From NCBI GenBank assembly GCA_963829135.1, contig CAWHHO010000003.1:310001-374000 (forward strand): a DNA stretch of 64,000 nucleotides. Direction: 5' to 3'. This stretch comes from Kumtagia sp963829135. GTDB taxonomy: Bacteria > Pseudomonadota > Alphaproteobacteria > Rhizobiales > Rhizobiaceae. Under the pieces are notes generated by a model. That model had not been told where the DNA came from. It did no database searches and worked only from the letters and a program-made list of their open reading frames with translations. Below, in pieces: positions 16,636 to 25,655 of this stretch (position 1 is the stretch's first letter; each line of letters opens with the position of its first letter). The position numbers and the translations under genes are program-made.

Positions 16636-17961
16636 TTACTCGGCACTCTTTTTTGGCATAAGGTCTGTAATGATCGTCTGAAAATTCTGACTTACGAAGC
16701 GTTCGGCGCGGCCGAGAACCATCGGTATCGGACTGGATGGTTCGACGGTGCGAAAAAACGCAGCGACACTTGTTATCAGAGCGACGGCCTCGGCACGCGT
16801 GCCTGCCGTAAACTCCGGAATTTCGTCCTCGGAAGTGGCCGCCTCGGCGGTAGCCGAATAGTCCTCGATGATGGCGCGCATCTTTGTCATGTTGAACTCG
16901 AAGCCGACCGCGGAGTCCACGACGATCGATGCATATTCGGCGTTGTCCGGCATCAGCGCCTCAAGGGCGGCAACCAGCGGCTTGCCGATGAGCTGCCGCG
17001 CTTCGTGCACGAGCAGCAGCGCCGGCGACGACGGCTCCATGCGGCCGAAATATTGTTCGGCGGCCAGCAGCGCGGCGGATGCGGCGGCGTGGCTCGGGAT
17101 TCCGACCTTCTCCGCCTTGGGCTGGCCCGCGACGGCGGCGGCGGGCACCGTACCGTCCGCGGCTGGCTCCACATCGGCGAGTGCCGCCTCGACGTCGCCG
17201 GTCGCTCCCCCGCCGAGATCCGGGCGGGCAGTCTCGACAAATTTTACGGCATCCGATAGCACTCCACGCAGCAGATCGAAGCTGGGCGAGTACTCATAAT
17301 TGGTGCCTTCGTCGAAGGCGGATTTGATTTTCGTAAGCGACGACAGGCCTTCGTTGATCGCGCCGTGCAACGCATCCACCTCGGTGCGATGCGTTTCGCT
17401 GCGGAACGTCTCGATGATCTGGTTGACATCGATAGTTCGCTCTTCCTCGCGGGGCTGAGCCTTGCCGATCGAAATCAAGTAGTCGCGCAGGCTTATGGGA
17501 CCAGCTCGCTGATCGCGAAGAAGGGGCGCGTATTGCAGGGGCAGCACGACCGTCGTGCGATCCTCCAGCACGCTGATCGTGTTCTGCCGCAGCGTGAAGT
17601 CGCCTTCATAGCCCTTCGGATGGATATCGTTCCAGAACTCACCGAGCAGGCCCGCCGTTGCCTTCAAGCCGTCGCAGAAGCCGCCCATCTGTCCAGCAAG
17701 AGCCTGGAAGCGGGCATCGAGCGTCAGCAACCTGAGATCGCGCGATTGCTCAAGGAACTCGTCGATTGCCTTGGTTTCGGTCTTGAGGTCGATGCTGGCC
17801 CGATCGAAAGGGGTTCCGGTCTCGGCGTCCAGATAGCGCTGCGGCATCCGATTGTCCGCGCCAAGCATGTAGTTAAGATATTTGTCGTCCCCGATTTCGT
17901 CGAGGTCCGGGCCGCAAGGCGCGTCTTCAGAGACGGGATTTGTTAGTGTTTCGAAACGCAT
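16636..17961 (-). CDS. tssA: Type VI cap/assembly protein TssA (ImpA N-terminal family)
   Basis: A 441-residue protein with the ImpA N-terminal domain over the first 150 residues (motifs APCGPDL, then LEQSRDLRLL and FWNDIHPKGYEGD). TssA primes assembly of tube and sheath. The middle (about residues 260-295) is Ala/Gly-rich and likely a flexible linker; the C-terminal 140 residues are helical. It sits between the OmpA-like gene and tssB in the same direction. Confidence 0.9.
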   Translation of the reverse strand: MRFETLTNPVSEDAPCGPDLDEIGDDKYLNYMLGADNRMPQRYLDAETGTPFDRASIDLKTETKAIDEFLEQSRDLRLLTLDARFQALAGQMGGFCDGLKATAGLLGEFWNDIHPKGYEGDFTLRQNTISVLEDRTTVVLPLQYAPLLRDQRAGPISLRDYLISIGKAQPREEERTIDVNQIIETFRSETHRTEVDALHGAINEGLSSLTKIKSAFDEGTNYEYSPSFDLLRGVLSDAVKFVETARPDLGGGATGDVEAALADVEPAADGTVPAAAVAGQPKAEKVGIPSHAAASAALLAAEQYFGRMEPSSPALLLVHEARQLIGKPLVAALEALMPDNAEYASIVVDSAVGFEFNMTKMRAIIEDYSATAEAATSEDEIPEFTAGTRAEAVALITSVAAFFRTVEPSSPIPMVLGRAERFVSQNFQTIITDLMPKKSAE

Positions 17962-18064
17962 CGCTGAGGTGAGCCGTAAAAAAGGCGCCCGTCAAACCGG
18001 ACGCCCGAACCTTATTCCGCGCTGGGTATCAGCTTCGTGTCGCCGCCACCCGAGTTTGTCTCAG

Positions 18065-18589
18065 CTACTGAATTTTCACTTTCATCTCGACGCGCCGGTT
18101 CTGCGGATCGTACGCATCGGGCACGCGCGGATTCTGTTCGCCCTTACCAACCGCCTCGACTTTCTCACGGCTGACGCCGTTGGCCAGCAGGAACGCGGTG
18201 ACCGACTCCGCGCGCCGCGCCGAGAGGCTCTCATTGTAGCGCTCGTCGCCGGAAGCATCCGTGTAACCCTCGACAACGAAGGTGGCCGCCTTCAGCCGGT
18301 CGCTCTTCAGCGCCTTGGCAAACTCGTTGAGGTTCTGGCGGGCCTGCGGGGTGAGGTCGGCCGAGTTCAGGTTGAAGTTGATCAGCATGTCGAGCCCCGT
18401 CGGGGCGGGCTGGTCCTTGTTGCACTCCTCCGTGGTTCCCACGCAGATGCCACGTGGACCACCAAGGTCGACCGAGCGGGCTAGACTGTCGATGATCTGC
18501 TCGGATGTCATGTTCGGATCGGCCAGCGACGGCTCGATGCCAACCATACCTGCAACCAGAAGGCACGACGCGAAAACAGCATTGCGCAT
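18065..18589 (-). CDS. OmpA-like peptidoglycan-binding protein of the type VI locus
   Basis: From the ATG at 18589 the protein has a signal peptide (MRNAVFASCLLVAGMVG, cleavage near SLA-D) and a C-terminal OmpA domain (about residues 75-172). The binding motifs are YNESLSARRAESV and PQNRRVEMKV. OmpA domains grip peptidoglycan; in type VI systems such modules (TagL-like) anchor the apparatus to the cell wall. Here the protein looks periplasmic rather than membrane-spanning. It is the first gene of the minus-strand type VI operon, 103 bases before tssA, and divergent from vgrG. Confidence 0.85.
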   Translation of the reverse strand: MRNAVFASCLLVAGMVGIEPSLADPNMTSEQIIDSLARSVDLGGPRGICVGTTEECNKDQPAPTGLDMLINFNLNSADLTPQARQNLNEFAKALKSDRLKAATFVVEGYTDASGDERYNESLSARRAESVTAFLLANGVSREKVEAVGKGEQNPRVPDAYDPQNRRVEMKVKIQ

Positions 18590-18911
18590 TGCACCGATAC
18601 TCCCTTGTCGCAAATGACGGTGGTATTGAAAACAGAATAGAATTCAAGGCGCATTGTGTCAACGAAACGCGGGCCGTATCTTGACGGAAGATGGCGACTT
18701 TCGCGGCGCGGGCGTAGGGTTTTTCCCATCGCGCCGCATGCCGTCCGCGGATACAGAATAGATACACTGCGGATACAAACCGGCGGCGGCGGAGCTTCGG
18801 CTGGACAACAACTGGCGTGATTGTCGATACTTCCGCAAAAGTGCGTTGGCTGCCGCCGGGCAAGGGTAGTGCAGTTGGCCGGCGTCCGGGCATCAGGGAG
18901 ATTTCGCTGCG
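18590..18911. promoter_or_regulatory. Divergent control region between the OmpA-like gene and vgrG
   Basis: About 320 bases with no supported gene. It must hold the promoters of the minus-strand structural operon and of vgrG. The notable feature is a trio of (G/A)GATACA heptamers at exact 11-base spacing (18749, 18760, 18771), annotated separately. I looked for a sigma-54 -24/-12 box and found none that convinced me. Confidence 0.5.
18749..18777 (+). promoter_or_regulatory. Three helically phased direct repeats, candidate activator site
   Basis: GGATACA (18749-18755), AGATACA (18760-18766) and GGATACA (18771-18777) begin exactly 11 bases apart, close to one turn of DNA, so a protein could contact all three on one face. 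They lie about 135 bases before the vgrG start and about 160 before the OmpA-like start, a plausible position for a shared regulator. The bound protein is unknown. Confidence 0.5.
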
Positions 18912-20712
18912 ATGGCTAGTTCCTATACGCAGGACAAGCGGATCGGCAAACTTGAGACCCCGCTAGGCAAGGACAAGCTGGCTCTGCTCGCCTTCGATGG
19001 CAGGGAAGCAATGAGCGATGTCTTTGAATACAGGGTGGAAGCCGTCAGTCAGGATAAGGCGATCCTGGTGTTCGACGATGCCGTGGGCAAGCATTGCACG
19101 ATCACGCTGAAAACCATCGGCGGCGGCGAGCGTATCATCGACGGAATCCTTGCAGAGGCGAGTTGGATCGGAACGCGCCGCGAAGGCCACATCTACGAAC
19201 TGGTGCTGCGGCCGTGGCTCTGGGTGTTGTCGAAGCGGGTCAACTCGCTGATCTTCCACGACAAGACTGCACCACAGATAATCGAAAAGATATTTCAGGA
19301 GCACGGCGGTCTCGCCGATTTTCGCCAGTCATTGTCGAAGAGCTATCCGACGCTCGAGTATGTCGCCCAGTACCGTGAAAGCGACATGGATTTCGTCTGC
19401 CGGCTTATGGAAGAGCACGGGATAAGCTATCATTTTCGTCACGCAAAGGGTAAGCATACGCTCGTTATGGGCGACGGCACTTCGGCCTATGCGACTGTGC
19501 CGCGCTCGTCGCGGCCCTTCATCGCGATCGATGCGAGGCACCGCCGCGACAGCGAGCATCTGGCACTGTGGCGTCCGGAGCGAAAGTTCACGACCGGCAA
19601 GGTCGCGATGACCGACTACGACTTCAAGAAGCCCTCCGCCAACATGAAGGTCGACAAGACTGGCAACGCGTCATACGAAAACGGCAAGCTCGAAAGCTAC
19701 ATATATCCCGGGCGCTATGTCGATCCTTCGTTCGGACAGGACTACGCCCAGGTGCATCTCGACCGTCACCGGGCAGAGGACCAGCGTTACTACGCTGAGG
19801 GCGACTGTGCCAGCTTCTTCCCCGGAGCGCTTTTTACGCTTTCCGATCATCCCGACGGCAATCAGAACGAACAATACCTCGTTCTGGGAGTCGAGTCACG
19901 AATTCCAGGGCGAGAGCTATCGCTCCGGCACCGGCGATGCGGCCTCTTACACCGGCAAATATGAGCTGATGCGCGCCGATAAGCAGTTTGCCCCGAGTGC
20001 AAGTACGCCGAAGCCCTATATTCGAGGCCCCCAAACCGCCGAGGTCGTTGGCGACGGCGAGATCGACTGCGACAAGTACGGTCGCATCCTTGTGCGTTTC
20101 CACTGGGACCGAAAAAGCGATCAGTCACGCCGCGTCCGCGTCGCACAGGTGGCGGCTGGAAAATCCTGGGGGGCGATCTTCACACCGCGCATCGGCATGG
20201 AGGTCATGGTTGATTTCCTCGAAGGCGATCCCGACCAGCCGATCATCACGGGTTGCGTCTACAATGGCGAGAACATGCCGCCGTTCGGACTGCCGGGTTC
20301 GAAGAATATCTCGGGATGGAAGACCAACTCGACCACGGGTGGCGGTGGCTACAACGAGTTTGTCATGGATGACTCGAAGGGCAAGGAACTGGTGCGCATG
20401 CATGCCCAGTACGATCTCGATTCCACCATCGAGAACGATGAGCGCCGTTTGATCGAGAACGATCGGAAAACCACGATCCACAACAATGACACGCTGGACG
20501 TTACCAACGAGATCATGATCAAGGCTGGTCAAAAAATCACGTTGATGGTCGGCGCGAGTAAGATCACCATGGACATGATGTCGATCAAGATCGAGTCTCC
20601 AAACGTGGAGATTTCGACAAGCTTGCAATTCAAGTCGGAGTCCAAGCTGCTGTCCGAGCACAAGGCGGGGGCGTTGATGAACATCAACGGCACCATCGTG
20701 AAAATCAACTAG
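18912..20712 (+). CDS. vgrG: Type VI spike protein VgrG (TssI), with an apparent 1-base frameshift
   Basis: VgrG trimers cap the Hcp tube and puncture the target membrane. The first frame covers the gp27-like hub (about residues 1-325), ending YLVLGVE. The second carries the gp5-like OB fold (DKYGRILVRFHWD, then VDFLEGDPDQPIITG) and the beta-helix needle, ending NGTIVKIN. Removing T at 19896 (GAGTCACGAA to GAGCACGAA) restores VEHEFQGESYRS, the expected junction. The total length is 1 above a multiple of 3. There is no effector domain beyond the needle. It opens the plus-strand set vgrG, unknown protein, tagH. Confidence 0.9.
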
Positions 20713-20775
20713 GTCAGCACTTAGCGGCAGGCTCTATACAATCGGCAAAGCGACGAAACGAAAGCCGTAAGCAAG

Positions 20776-21324
20776 ATGAATAACCGACTTCGGTTCAACA
20801 CGGCCAAGGAACTTTTTGAGACGTTTCCGACGGCGGCCGAGGACATGACGGCGGTGGGTTCGGAGCAGCCTTCGCTCGATTTCCTGCGCAGCCTCCTGTC
20901 GACCGCGACGCCGGAGGATGCCGTGACGTTCTGTTCTTATCTTTTGCCGCGCCGGGTCGCTGTATGGTGGGGCCATCAATGCCTTCGCAATCTCCCGGAA
21001 GGGATTACCGACCAGGACGAGAGCTTGCTTGCAACAGCGGAGGAATGGGTTCGGGAACCGGAAGAGGATCGCCGGTACGCAGCGCTCGATGCGGGCATGT
21101 CGGCATCGGTAAAGACACCTGGCGCATGGATCGCCCTGGCGGCGGGCTGGAGCGGCGGCTCGATGGCGCCGTCCGGAATGGCTCCCGTGGTGCCGCCGCC
21201 CTACCTGACGGCCCGCGCCGTTAATGCCGGGATACTAAGCGCACTTGCCCGCGTACCCATCAAGCAACGCGCAATGGTGCTGGAGGCGTGCGTGTCCATG
21301 GGCATCCAGATGACAGAAAAGTGA
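20776..21324 (+). CDS. Type VI-associated protein of unknown function (DUF6931-like)
   Basis: A 182-residue soluble protein with no signal peptide or membrane helix. The N-terminal third is helical, with the phrases FETFPTAAEDM and LLPRRVAVWWGHQCL. A Gly/Ser/Pro-rich middle (GGSMAPSGMAPVVPPP) is followed by a helical tail. I believe it resembles an uncharacterised family seen in proteobacterial type VI loci (DUF6931), but I cannot confirm that here. It sits between vgrG and the FHA gene in the same direction, so a role in spike loading, effector handling or regulation is plausible. Confidence 0.6.
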   Translation: MNNRLRFNTAKELFETFPTAAEDMTAVGSEQPSLDFLRSLLSTATPEDAVTFCSYLLPRRVAVWWGHQCLRNLPEGITDQDESLLATAEEWVREPEEDRRYAALDAGMSASVKTPGAWIALAAGWSGGSMAPSGMAPVVPPPYLTARAVNAGILSALARVPIKQRAMVLEACVSMGIQMTEK

Positions 21325-21470
21325 GCACTGCCCCTCCACCTACCGCCACGCCTGCATTAATATTGCTGTTTCGGTCTCGCGCTACCGTGTTGCGCGGGTA
21401 TTGTCGCGGACCCTAGAGCACTGCTTGTTCTGGTTTTGCGACTCGCAACGGAGGCATACGAAGCGGCTCA

Positions 21471-22893
21471 ATGACGATCACGCTCACGATCGACAGTGTG
21501 GACTCCCTGCCGGATGGCGGACCGATCCAATTTCAGGCGCGAAACCGCAGCTTTGAGATTGGCCGCCAGCAGCATCTCGATTGGACACTTCCGGATCCGA
21601 GCCGCTTCATCTCGGGCCTGCATTGCGATGTCCGCTTCGAGAAGGGCGGATACTGGCTCTACGATGTCTCCAGCAACGGGACGTTTCTGAACGGTTCGAC
21701 CGCGCGGATGAAGAGCCCTTACCGCCTTGTGTCCGGGGATCGACTGACGATCGGCCATTACATTGTACGCATCCAGGTCGAGGATGGGGGCGCTCCGGCG
21801 ATGGCTGCGCAAGACGACGGTGAGGCATCCTTCGCGGCCAATCCGGCCTATTCCACTCCGGTCGACGATCTGTGGAGCACCGGCGAACAGGCTCCTCCGC
21901 CAATCGACCGGCGTGAGTTGACGCCTCAGCCCGCAAGCCGCCGTCGTGATGCAGATTTCTCTCAGGAGTTCGTGGAGTTTCCGGACCTGCGGCCGTCCGC
22001 TGCTCCTGATCCCACGCCGACTCCCTATTCACCGTCGGCGGCTGACCGCAATCCATTCGATGAACCCTACGTAGCGCCTGTGCCGCGTCCGGCGCCCGCG
22101 CCGAACCCGGCGGCAATACAATCACGCCCTGTTTTCCAGGAAGAACCGGTCGCGCCCCCTCCGCCCACGCCGCGACCTCGGCCGATGCCGGTCGGTGGCG
22201 AGTCGTTCGGCTCGGTCAGTCCCCGCCCAGTCCAGTATGCCCGCTCCGCAATTTGCCGCTGAGCCGGTGCCCGCGCCGGCGCAACCGGCGCCGTATGCGG
22301 CACCCTCGGCGGCGGACCAGCAGGCCTTGGCGCGGTTCGTTCAAGGGCTTGCATCCGGCGCTGGCGTGGCACCGGAGGTTTTCGGCAATCGCGATCCCGG
22401 GGAGGTCGGGTTCGAGATCGGGGAATATTTGCGGGTCTCGGTCGAGCAACTCGCGCAGTTGCTGCGGGCGCGGGCAGCGGCGAAAGCAATGACCAAGAGT
22501 TCCAGCCGCACCATGATCGGCGCGACGGACAACAACCCGCTCAAATTCATCCCGACTGCTGCCGAGGCCATCGATGTGATGTTCTCGCGTCGCCGTCCCG
22601 GGTTTCTCGGCGCCAAGGGCAGCCTGGAATCGGGCTTTGCCGATCTCAAGCGGCACGAGCTGGCCACTTACACGGCGATGCAGAAGGCGCTGGCTCGCCT
22701 GCTCGACGAATTGTCGCCCGAAACAATAACCGCCAAGGTTGGCGCTTCGGCCTTCTCGTCGAGGAAAAGCCGGTCCTGGGAGCTCTTCGTGGAGCGCTGG
22801 GAAGCGAAATCCGGCCCGCATGACAACGGCATGCTGGACGTCTTCTTCGCCTATTTCGCCGAGGCGTATGACGAGGCGAACAAGAAGAGCTGA
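21471..22893 (+). CDS. tagH: FHA-domain type VI protein TagH, with an apparent 1-base frameshift
   Basis: Residues 1-100 form an FHA phosphothreonine-binding domain (FEIGRQ, then ISGLHCDVRF and SNGTFLNG). A Pro-rich linker of about 150 residues follows, and then the type VI FHA C-terminal domain (KFIPTAAEAIDVMFSRRRPGF region, LERWEAKS-like end). Such proteins take part in threonine-phosphorylation control of type VI firing with PpkA/PppA, which are not in the window. The frame breaks in the Pro-rich linker; removing T at 22220 (GTCAGTCCCC to GTCAGCCCC) joins the two parts as SVSPAQSS. The length is 1 above a multiple of 3. Confidence 0.85.
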
Positions 22894-22976
22894 TTGCGCC
22901 GGATGCTAGCGCATGCGCCGACGCCGCGCCGCGGGGCACGTTTAAAAGCTGTGTCGATCTGACAACGCGCGGGCCG

Positions 22977-23810
22977 TCAGGACGTGTCGCGTCGATCCTG
23001 CGCCCAGGCGGCGAGGCCATGAAGTTCGTTCAGAACCTCGTAGACCTTATGGGTGGAGCGGCGCCGCCATCCGGGCGGTCGGCCGGGCCGCATTGGCGAG
23101 AAGCGCTGAACACGGCCCTCCCTTGGCGCGCGGCTTTCCCTTTCGTGCGCGCCCGCAGCACCATCGCTGCTTCCGTTTTGTGCCGCATCGCGGCGTGCCT
23201 GCCAGCGCGCAAGTCGCTTCGCCTGACGCGGCAGGTCATCCAGTGCTGCGGCTATCGCTCCGAGACGGCGATGCAGGCTCCTCGAATCAAGCGGATCGTC
23301 CGGGGTCGGCGGCAGCGGCTCCGGCTGGCGCGTCTGGTGGAAGAGGCCGATGCGCGGGTCGTCTAAGAACCTGACGCGGGGCAGGGCGCTTGGTTTCACG
23401 TAGGAGCGCCGGACGCCCCATCGTTTGAGCGGGTCGAACAGCGGAAATGACAAGGCGGATGAACGCTTCGGGGCCAGCGCACGGGCCCATTCCGGCAGCG
23501 GACCGGGACGAAGCACGATGCCGGTGCCAAAACCGTTGCGTCGTGTGAGCGCCGGCTTCGGCTTGGCGGCACGCATTCGCGGCGGGGAAAGTCTTACCAC
23601 CAGCCCGCGTGCTGCGATGATGATCAGCCGCCGTGCCGCGGCTTCCGCCGGACGCAGCAGCCTAAGCACGGAGCGGTGGAGATGGCGTGGCAGGGTGGCG
23701 GGCGCACCGGCGGGCGAACCAACGCCCGCAACCTCGACCATGGCGATGAGCAGGGCGAGGATGCCCTTCAGCGCCACGCGGTTTTTCTCGATCGCCAGAG
23801 ACCAGTCCAT
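22977..23810 (-). CDS. Conserved hypothetical membrane-anchored protein
   Basis: I do not recognise a function. The second in-frame ATG (23810) is preferred, giving MDWSLAIEKN followed by a hydrophobic segment (about residues 13-29). The rest is Arg/Pro-rich, with a paired Arg-rich tract mid-protein and a helical C-terminus ending HGLAAWAQDRRDTS. The start looks like a protein widely annotated as hypothetical in rhizobia, though I cannot check this. It lies between two plus-strand gene groups and appears to be transcribed alone. Confidence 0.6.
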   Translation of the reverse strand: MDWSLAIEKNRVALKGILALLIAMVEVAGVGSPAGAPATLPRHLHRSVLRLLRPAEAAARRLIIIAARGLVVRLSPPRMRAAKPKPALTRRNGFGTGIVLRPGPLPEWARALAPKRSSALSFPLFDPLKRWGVRRSYVKPSALPRVRFLDDPRIGLFHQTRQPEPLPPTPDDPLDSRSLHRRLGAIAAALDDLPRQAKRLARWQARRDAAQNGSSDGAAGAHERESRAPREGRVQRFSPMRPGRPPGWRRRSTHKVYEVLNELHGLAAWAQDRRDTS

Positions 23811-23956
23811 CGCCACCCCTCAATGGAACCGATTACCATACGTTCTTTCTTTGTTCTAGTCACGTCGAAGAATTTTTCAGGCTTAGCTGCTTCGCCAGCG
23901 CTTACCCCGAGGAGCGGGAATTCCGCAGCGGCAGTGCGAATCAAGAGCCGCTCGCG

Positions 23957-23971
23957 ACTAAATTGTTTAGT
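23957..23971. promoter_or_regulatory. Operator-like palindrome ACTAAA-TTG-TTTAGT
   Basis: A perfect 6-base inverted repeat with a 3-base spacer. The same half-site recurs at 24123-24166, so a common regulator (ROK, LacI or similar) probably binds both. It is about 290 bases upstream of the importer's first gene and could also act on the divergent hypothetical gene. Confidence 0.5.
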
Positions 23972-24122
23972 TGACCGGAGTGGCTGTCAAGGTCGGAGGC
24001 GTTGGGCATTTGCAAACTTCTTTCAAGAATAAGCGTTTCTCGCGCGAAATGTCACGATTGCTGACCAAAATCGGCGCCGGGTTGGAATTTTCTTGCTGCA
24101 ATGCAGCATCGATTTTGCTTGC

Positions 24123-24166
24123 GATGTTTAGTAAATCCTGCATCACTAAACAAATTACTGAACATC
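24123..24166. promoter_or_regulatory. Operator-like nested inverted repeats upstream of the importer operon
   Basis: GATGTTTAGTAA (24123-24134) and TTACTGAACATC (24155-24166) are inverted copies with one mismatch. Between them ACTAAACA adds a third half-site. Together with the palindrome at 23957 this makes an array of TTTAGT-type sites about 100-300 bases before the first gene of the operon. The regulator is not identified in the window. Confidence 0.55.
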
Positions 24167-24263
24167 GACGGCGCCGGGAGAAGCCGCGACAACAGGTCCC
24201 CAGCACTGCGAGTTCCGGTCTTTGAAACCGTCATTCTGGCGGTTTCGCAAATGGGAGGTAGGT

Positions 24264-25595
24264 ATGAAATCGGCACTGAAAGTGACGCTGGCGCTAGCCG
24301 GCGCCTTGACTGCATCAACTGCGATTTCCTCGACCGCGCAGGCGGAAGACATAACGCTGTGCTGGGCTGCATGGGATCCCGCGAATGCGCTGGTCGAATT
24401 GAGCAAGGATTTTACCGCGAAGACAGGCATCGGCATGAAGTTCGAGTTCGTGCCGTGGACCAACTATGCGGACCGCTTCCTCAACGAGCTGAATTCCAAG
24501 GGCAAGCTCTGCGACCTGATCATTGGCGACAGCCAATGGATCGGCGGCTCGGCCGAGAATGGCCACTACATCAAGCTCAACGATTTCTTCGACAAGGAAG
24601 GGATCAAGATGACCGACTTCGTCGATGCGACGGTTGTCGGCTATTCGCAGTGGCCCAAGAACACGCCGAACTATTGGGCGCTGCCGGCAATGGGCGACGT
24701 CGTTGGCTGGACATACCGCAAGGACTGGTTCGAGAGGCCCGAGCTCCAGAAGGAATTCAAGGAAAAGTACGGCTGGGACCTCGCCGCCCCCAAGACCTTC
24801 GAACAGTTGAAGCAGGTCGCCGAGTTCTTCCAGAAGCGCGAGATCGACGGCAAGACCGTCTACGGCGCCTCGATCTATACGGAGCGCGGTTCGGAAGGCG
24901 TCACTATGGGCGTGATGGACGTGCTCTACAGTTTCGGTTTCAAATACGAGAACCCTGACAAGCCCTACGAGATGGACGGCTTCGTCAACTCCGAGAAATC
25001 CGTCAAGGGCCTGGAGTTCTATAAGGCGCTTTATGATTGCTGCACGCCTCCCGGCGCATCGAACAGCTACATGGGCGAGGGCGTCGATGCCTTCAAATCT
25101 GGTCAGGTGGCGATGCACATGAACTTTGCCTTCACATGGCCCGGCCTGCAGAAGGATGAGGCGGTCGGCGGTGAAAAGGTCGGCTTCTTCGCCAACCCCG
25201 CGGGCCCGGACGGCGAGCAATTCGCACAACTTGGCGGACAGGGCATCTCGGTCGTCGCCTATTCCGAACACAAGGATGCAGCGTTCCAGTACATCAAGTG
25301 GTTCGCAGACAAGGACGTTCAAGCCAAGTGGTGGTCGCTCGGCGGCTTCTCTTGCTTGAAGGCTGTTGTCGAAGATCCGGCATTTGCATCCAGCCAGCCC
25401 TATGCCTCGACCTTCCTGGCTTCGATGGCCATCGTGAAGGACTTCTGGGCCGAACCGAGCTACGCCCAGCTCCTGCAGGCGTCGCAGAAGCGCTTCCATG
25501 ACTACGTCGTTGCCGGCAACGGCACCGCCAAGGAAGCCCTCGACGGGCTCGTCAAGGACTGGACCGAGGTCTTCGAAGACGACGGCAAGATGTAA
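24264..25595 (+). CDS. ABC importer substrate-binding protein (family 1, sugar/polyol type)
   Basis: A 443-residue periplasmic binding protein. The ATG at 24264 follows GGGAGG and starts a clear signal peptide (cleavage after AQA). The mature part has the family 1 solute-binding fold, with the DLIIGDSQWIGG stretch and the mid-protein region ending SFGFKYENPD. Four Cys residues, two adjacent (YDCCTPPG), are unusual. It is the first gene of an operon with two permeases, a small membrane protein and two MalK-type ATPases, followed by dihydroxyacetone kinase genes. The substrate is therefore likely a small polyol, triose or a compound metabolised through dihydroxyacetone; this is inference from context. 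Confidence 0.85.
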   Translation: MKSALKVTLALAGALTASTAISSTAQAEDITLCWAAWDPANALVELSKDFTAKTGIGMKFEFVPWTNYADRFLNELNSKGKLCDLIIGDSQWIGGSAENGHYIKLNDFFDKEGIKMTDFVDATVVGYSQWPKNTPNYWALPAMGDVVGWTYRKDWFERPELQKEFKEKYGWDLAAPKTFEQLKQVAEFFQKREIDGKTVYGASIYTERGSEGVTMGVMDVLYSFGFKYENPDKPYEMDGFVNSEKSVKGLEFYKALYDCCTPPGASNSYMGEGVDAFKSGQVAMHMNFAFTWPGLQKDEAVGGEKVGFFANPAGPDGEQFAQLGGQGISVVAYSEHKDAAFQYIKWFADKDVQAKWWSLGGFSCLKAVVEDPAFASSQPYASTFLASMAIVKDFWAEPSYAQLLQASQKRFHDYVVAGNGTAKEALDGLVKDWTEVFEDDGKM

Positions 25596-25611
25596 AGGCT
25601 TCCTCCCAAGC

Positions 25612-25645
25612 CCGTCCCGCGCCGTGTTAGATTGGCGCGGGACGG
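25612..25645 (+). promoter_or_regulatory. REP-like intercistronic hairpin after the binding-protein gene
   Basis: A perfect 12-base stem CCGTCCCGCGCC / GGCGCGGGACGG with a 10-base loop, 16 bases after the stop and 10 before the permease start. Hairpins here in ABC operons commonly stabilise the upstream mRNA and reduce read-through, so binding protein exceeds permease. There is no T-run. Confidence 0.7.
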
Positions 25646-25655
25646 AGACCTCGCA

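Larger units (their letters stand above)
23811..24263. promoter_or_regulatory. Intergenic control region upstream of the ABC importer operon
   Basis: About 450 bases without a supported gene. It is less GC-rich than its surroundings, especially 23955-24165. It contains several copies of TTTAGT/ACTAAA arranged as inverted repeats (annotated separately). The binding-protein gene at 24264 has GGGAGG upstream of its ATG. The layout suggests repressor- or activator-controlled expression of the transport and dihydroxyacetone kinase genes. Confidence 0.5.
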
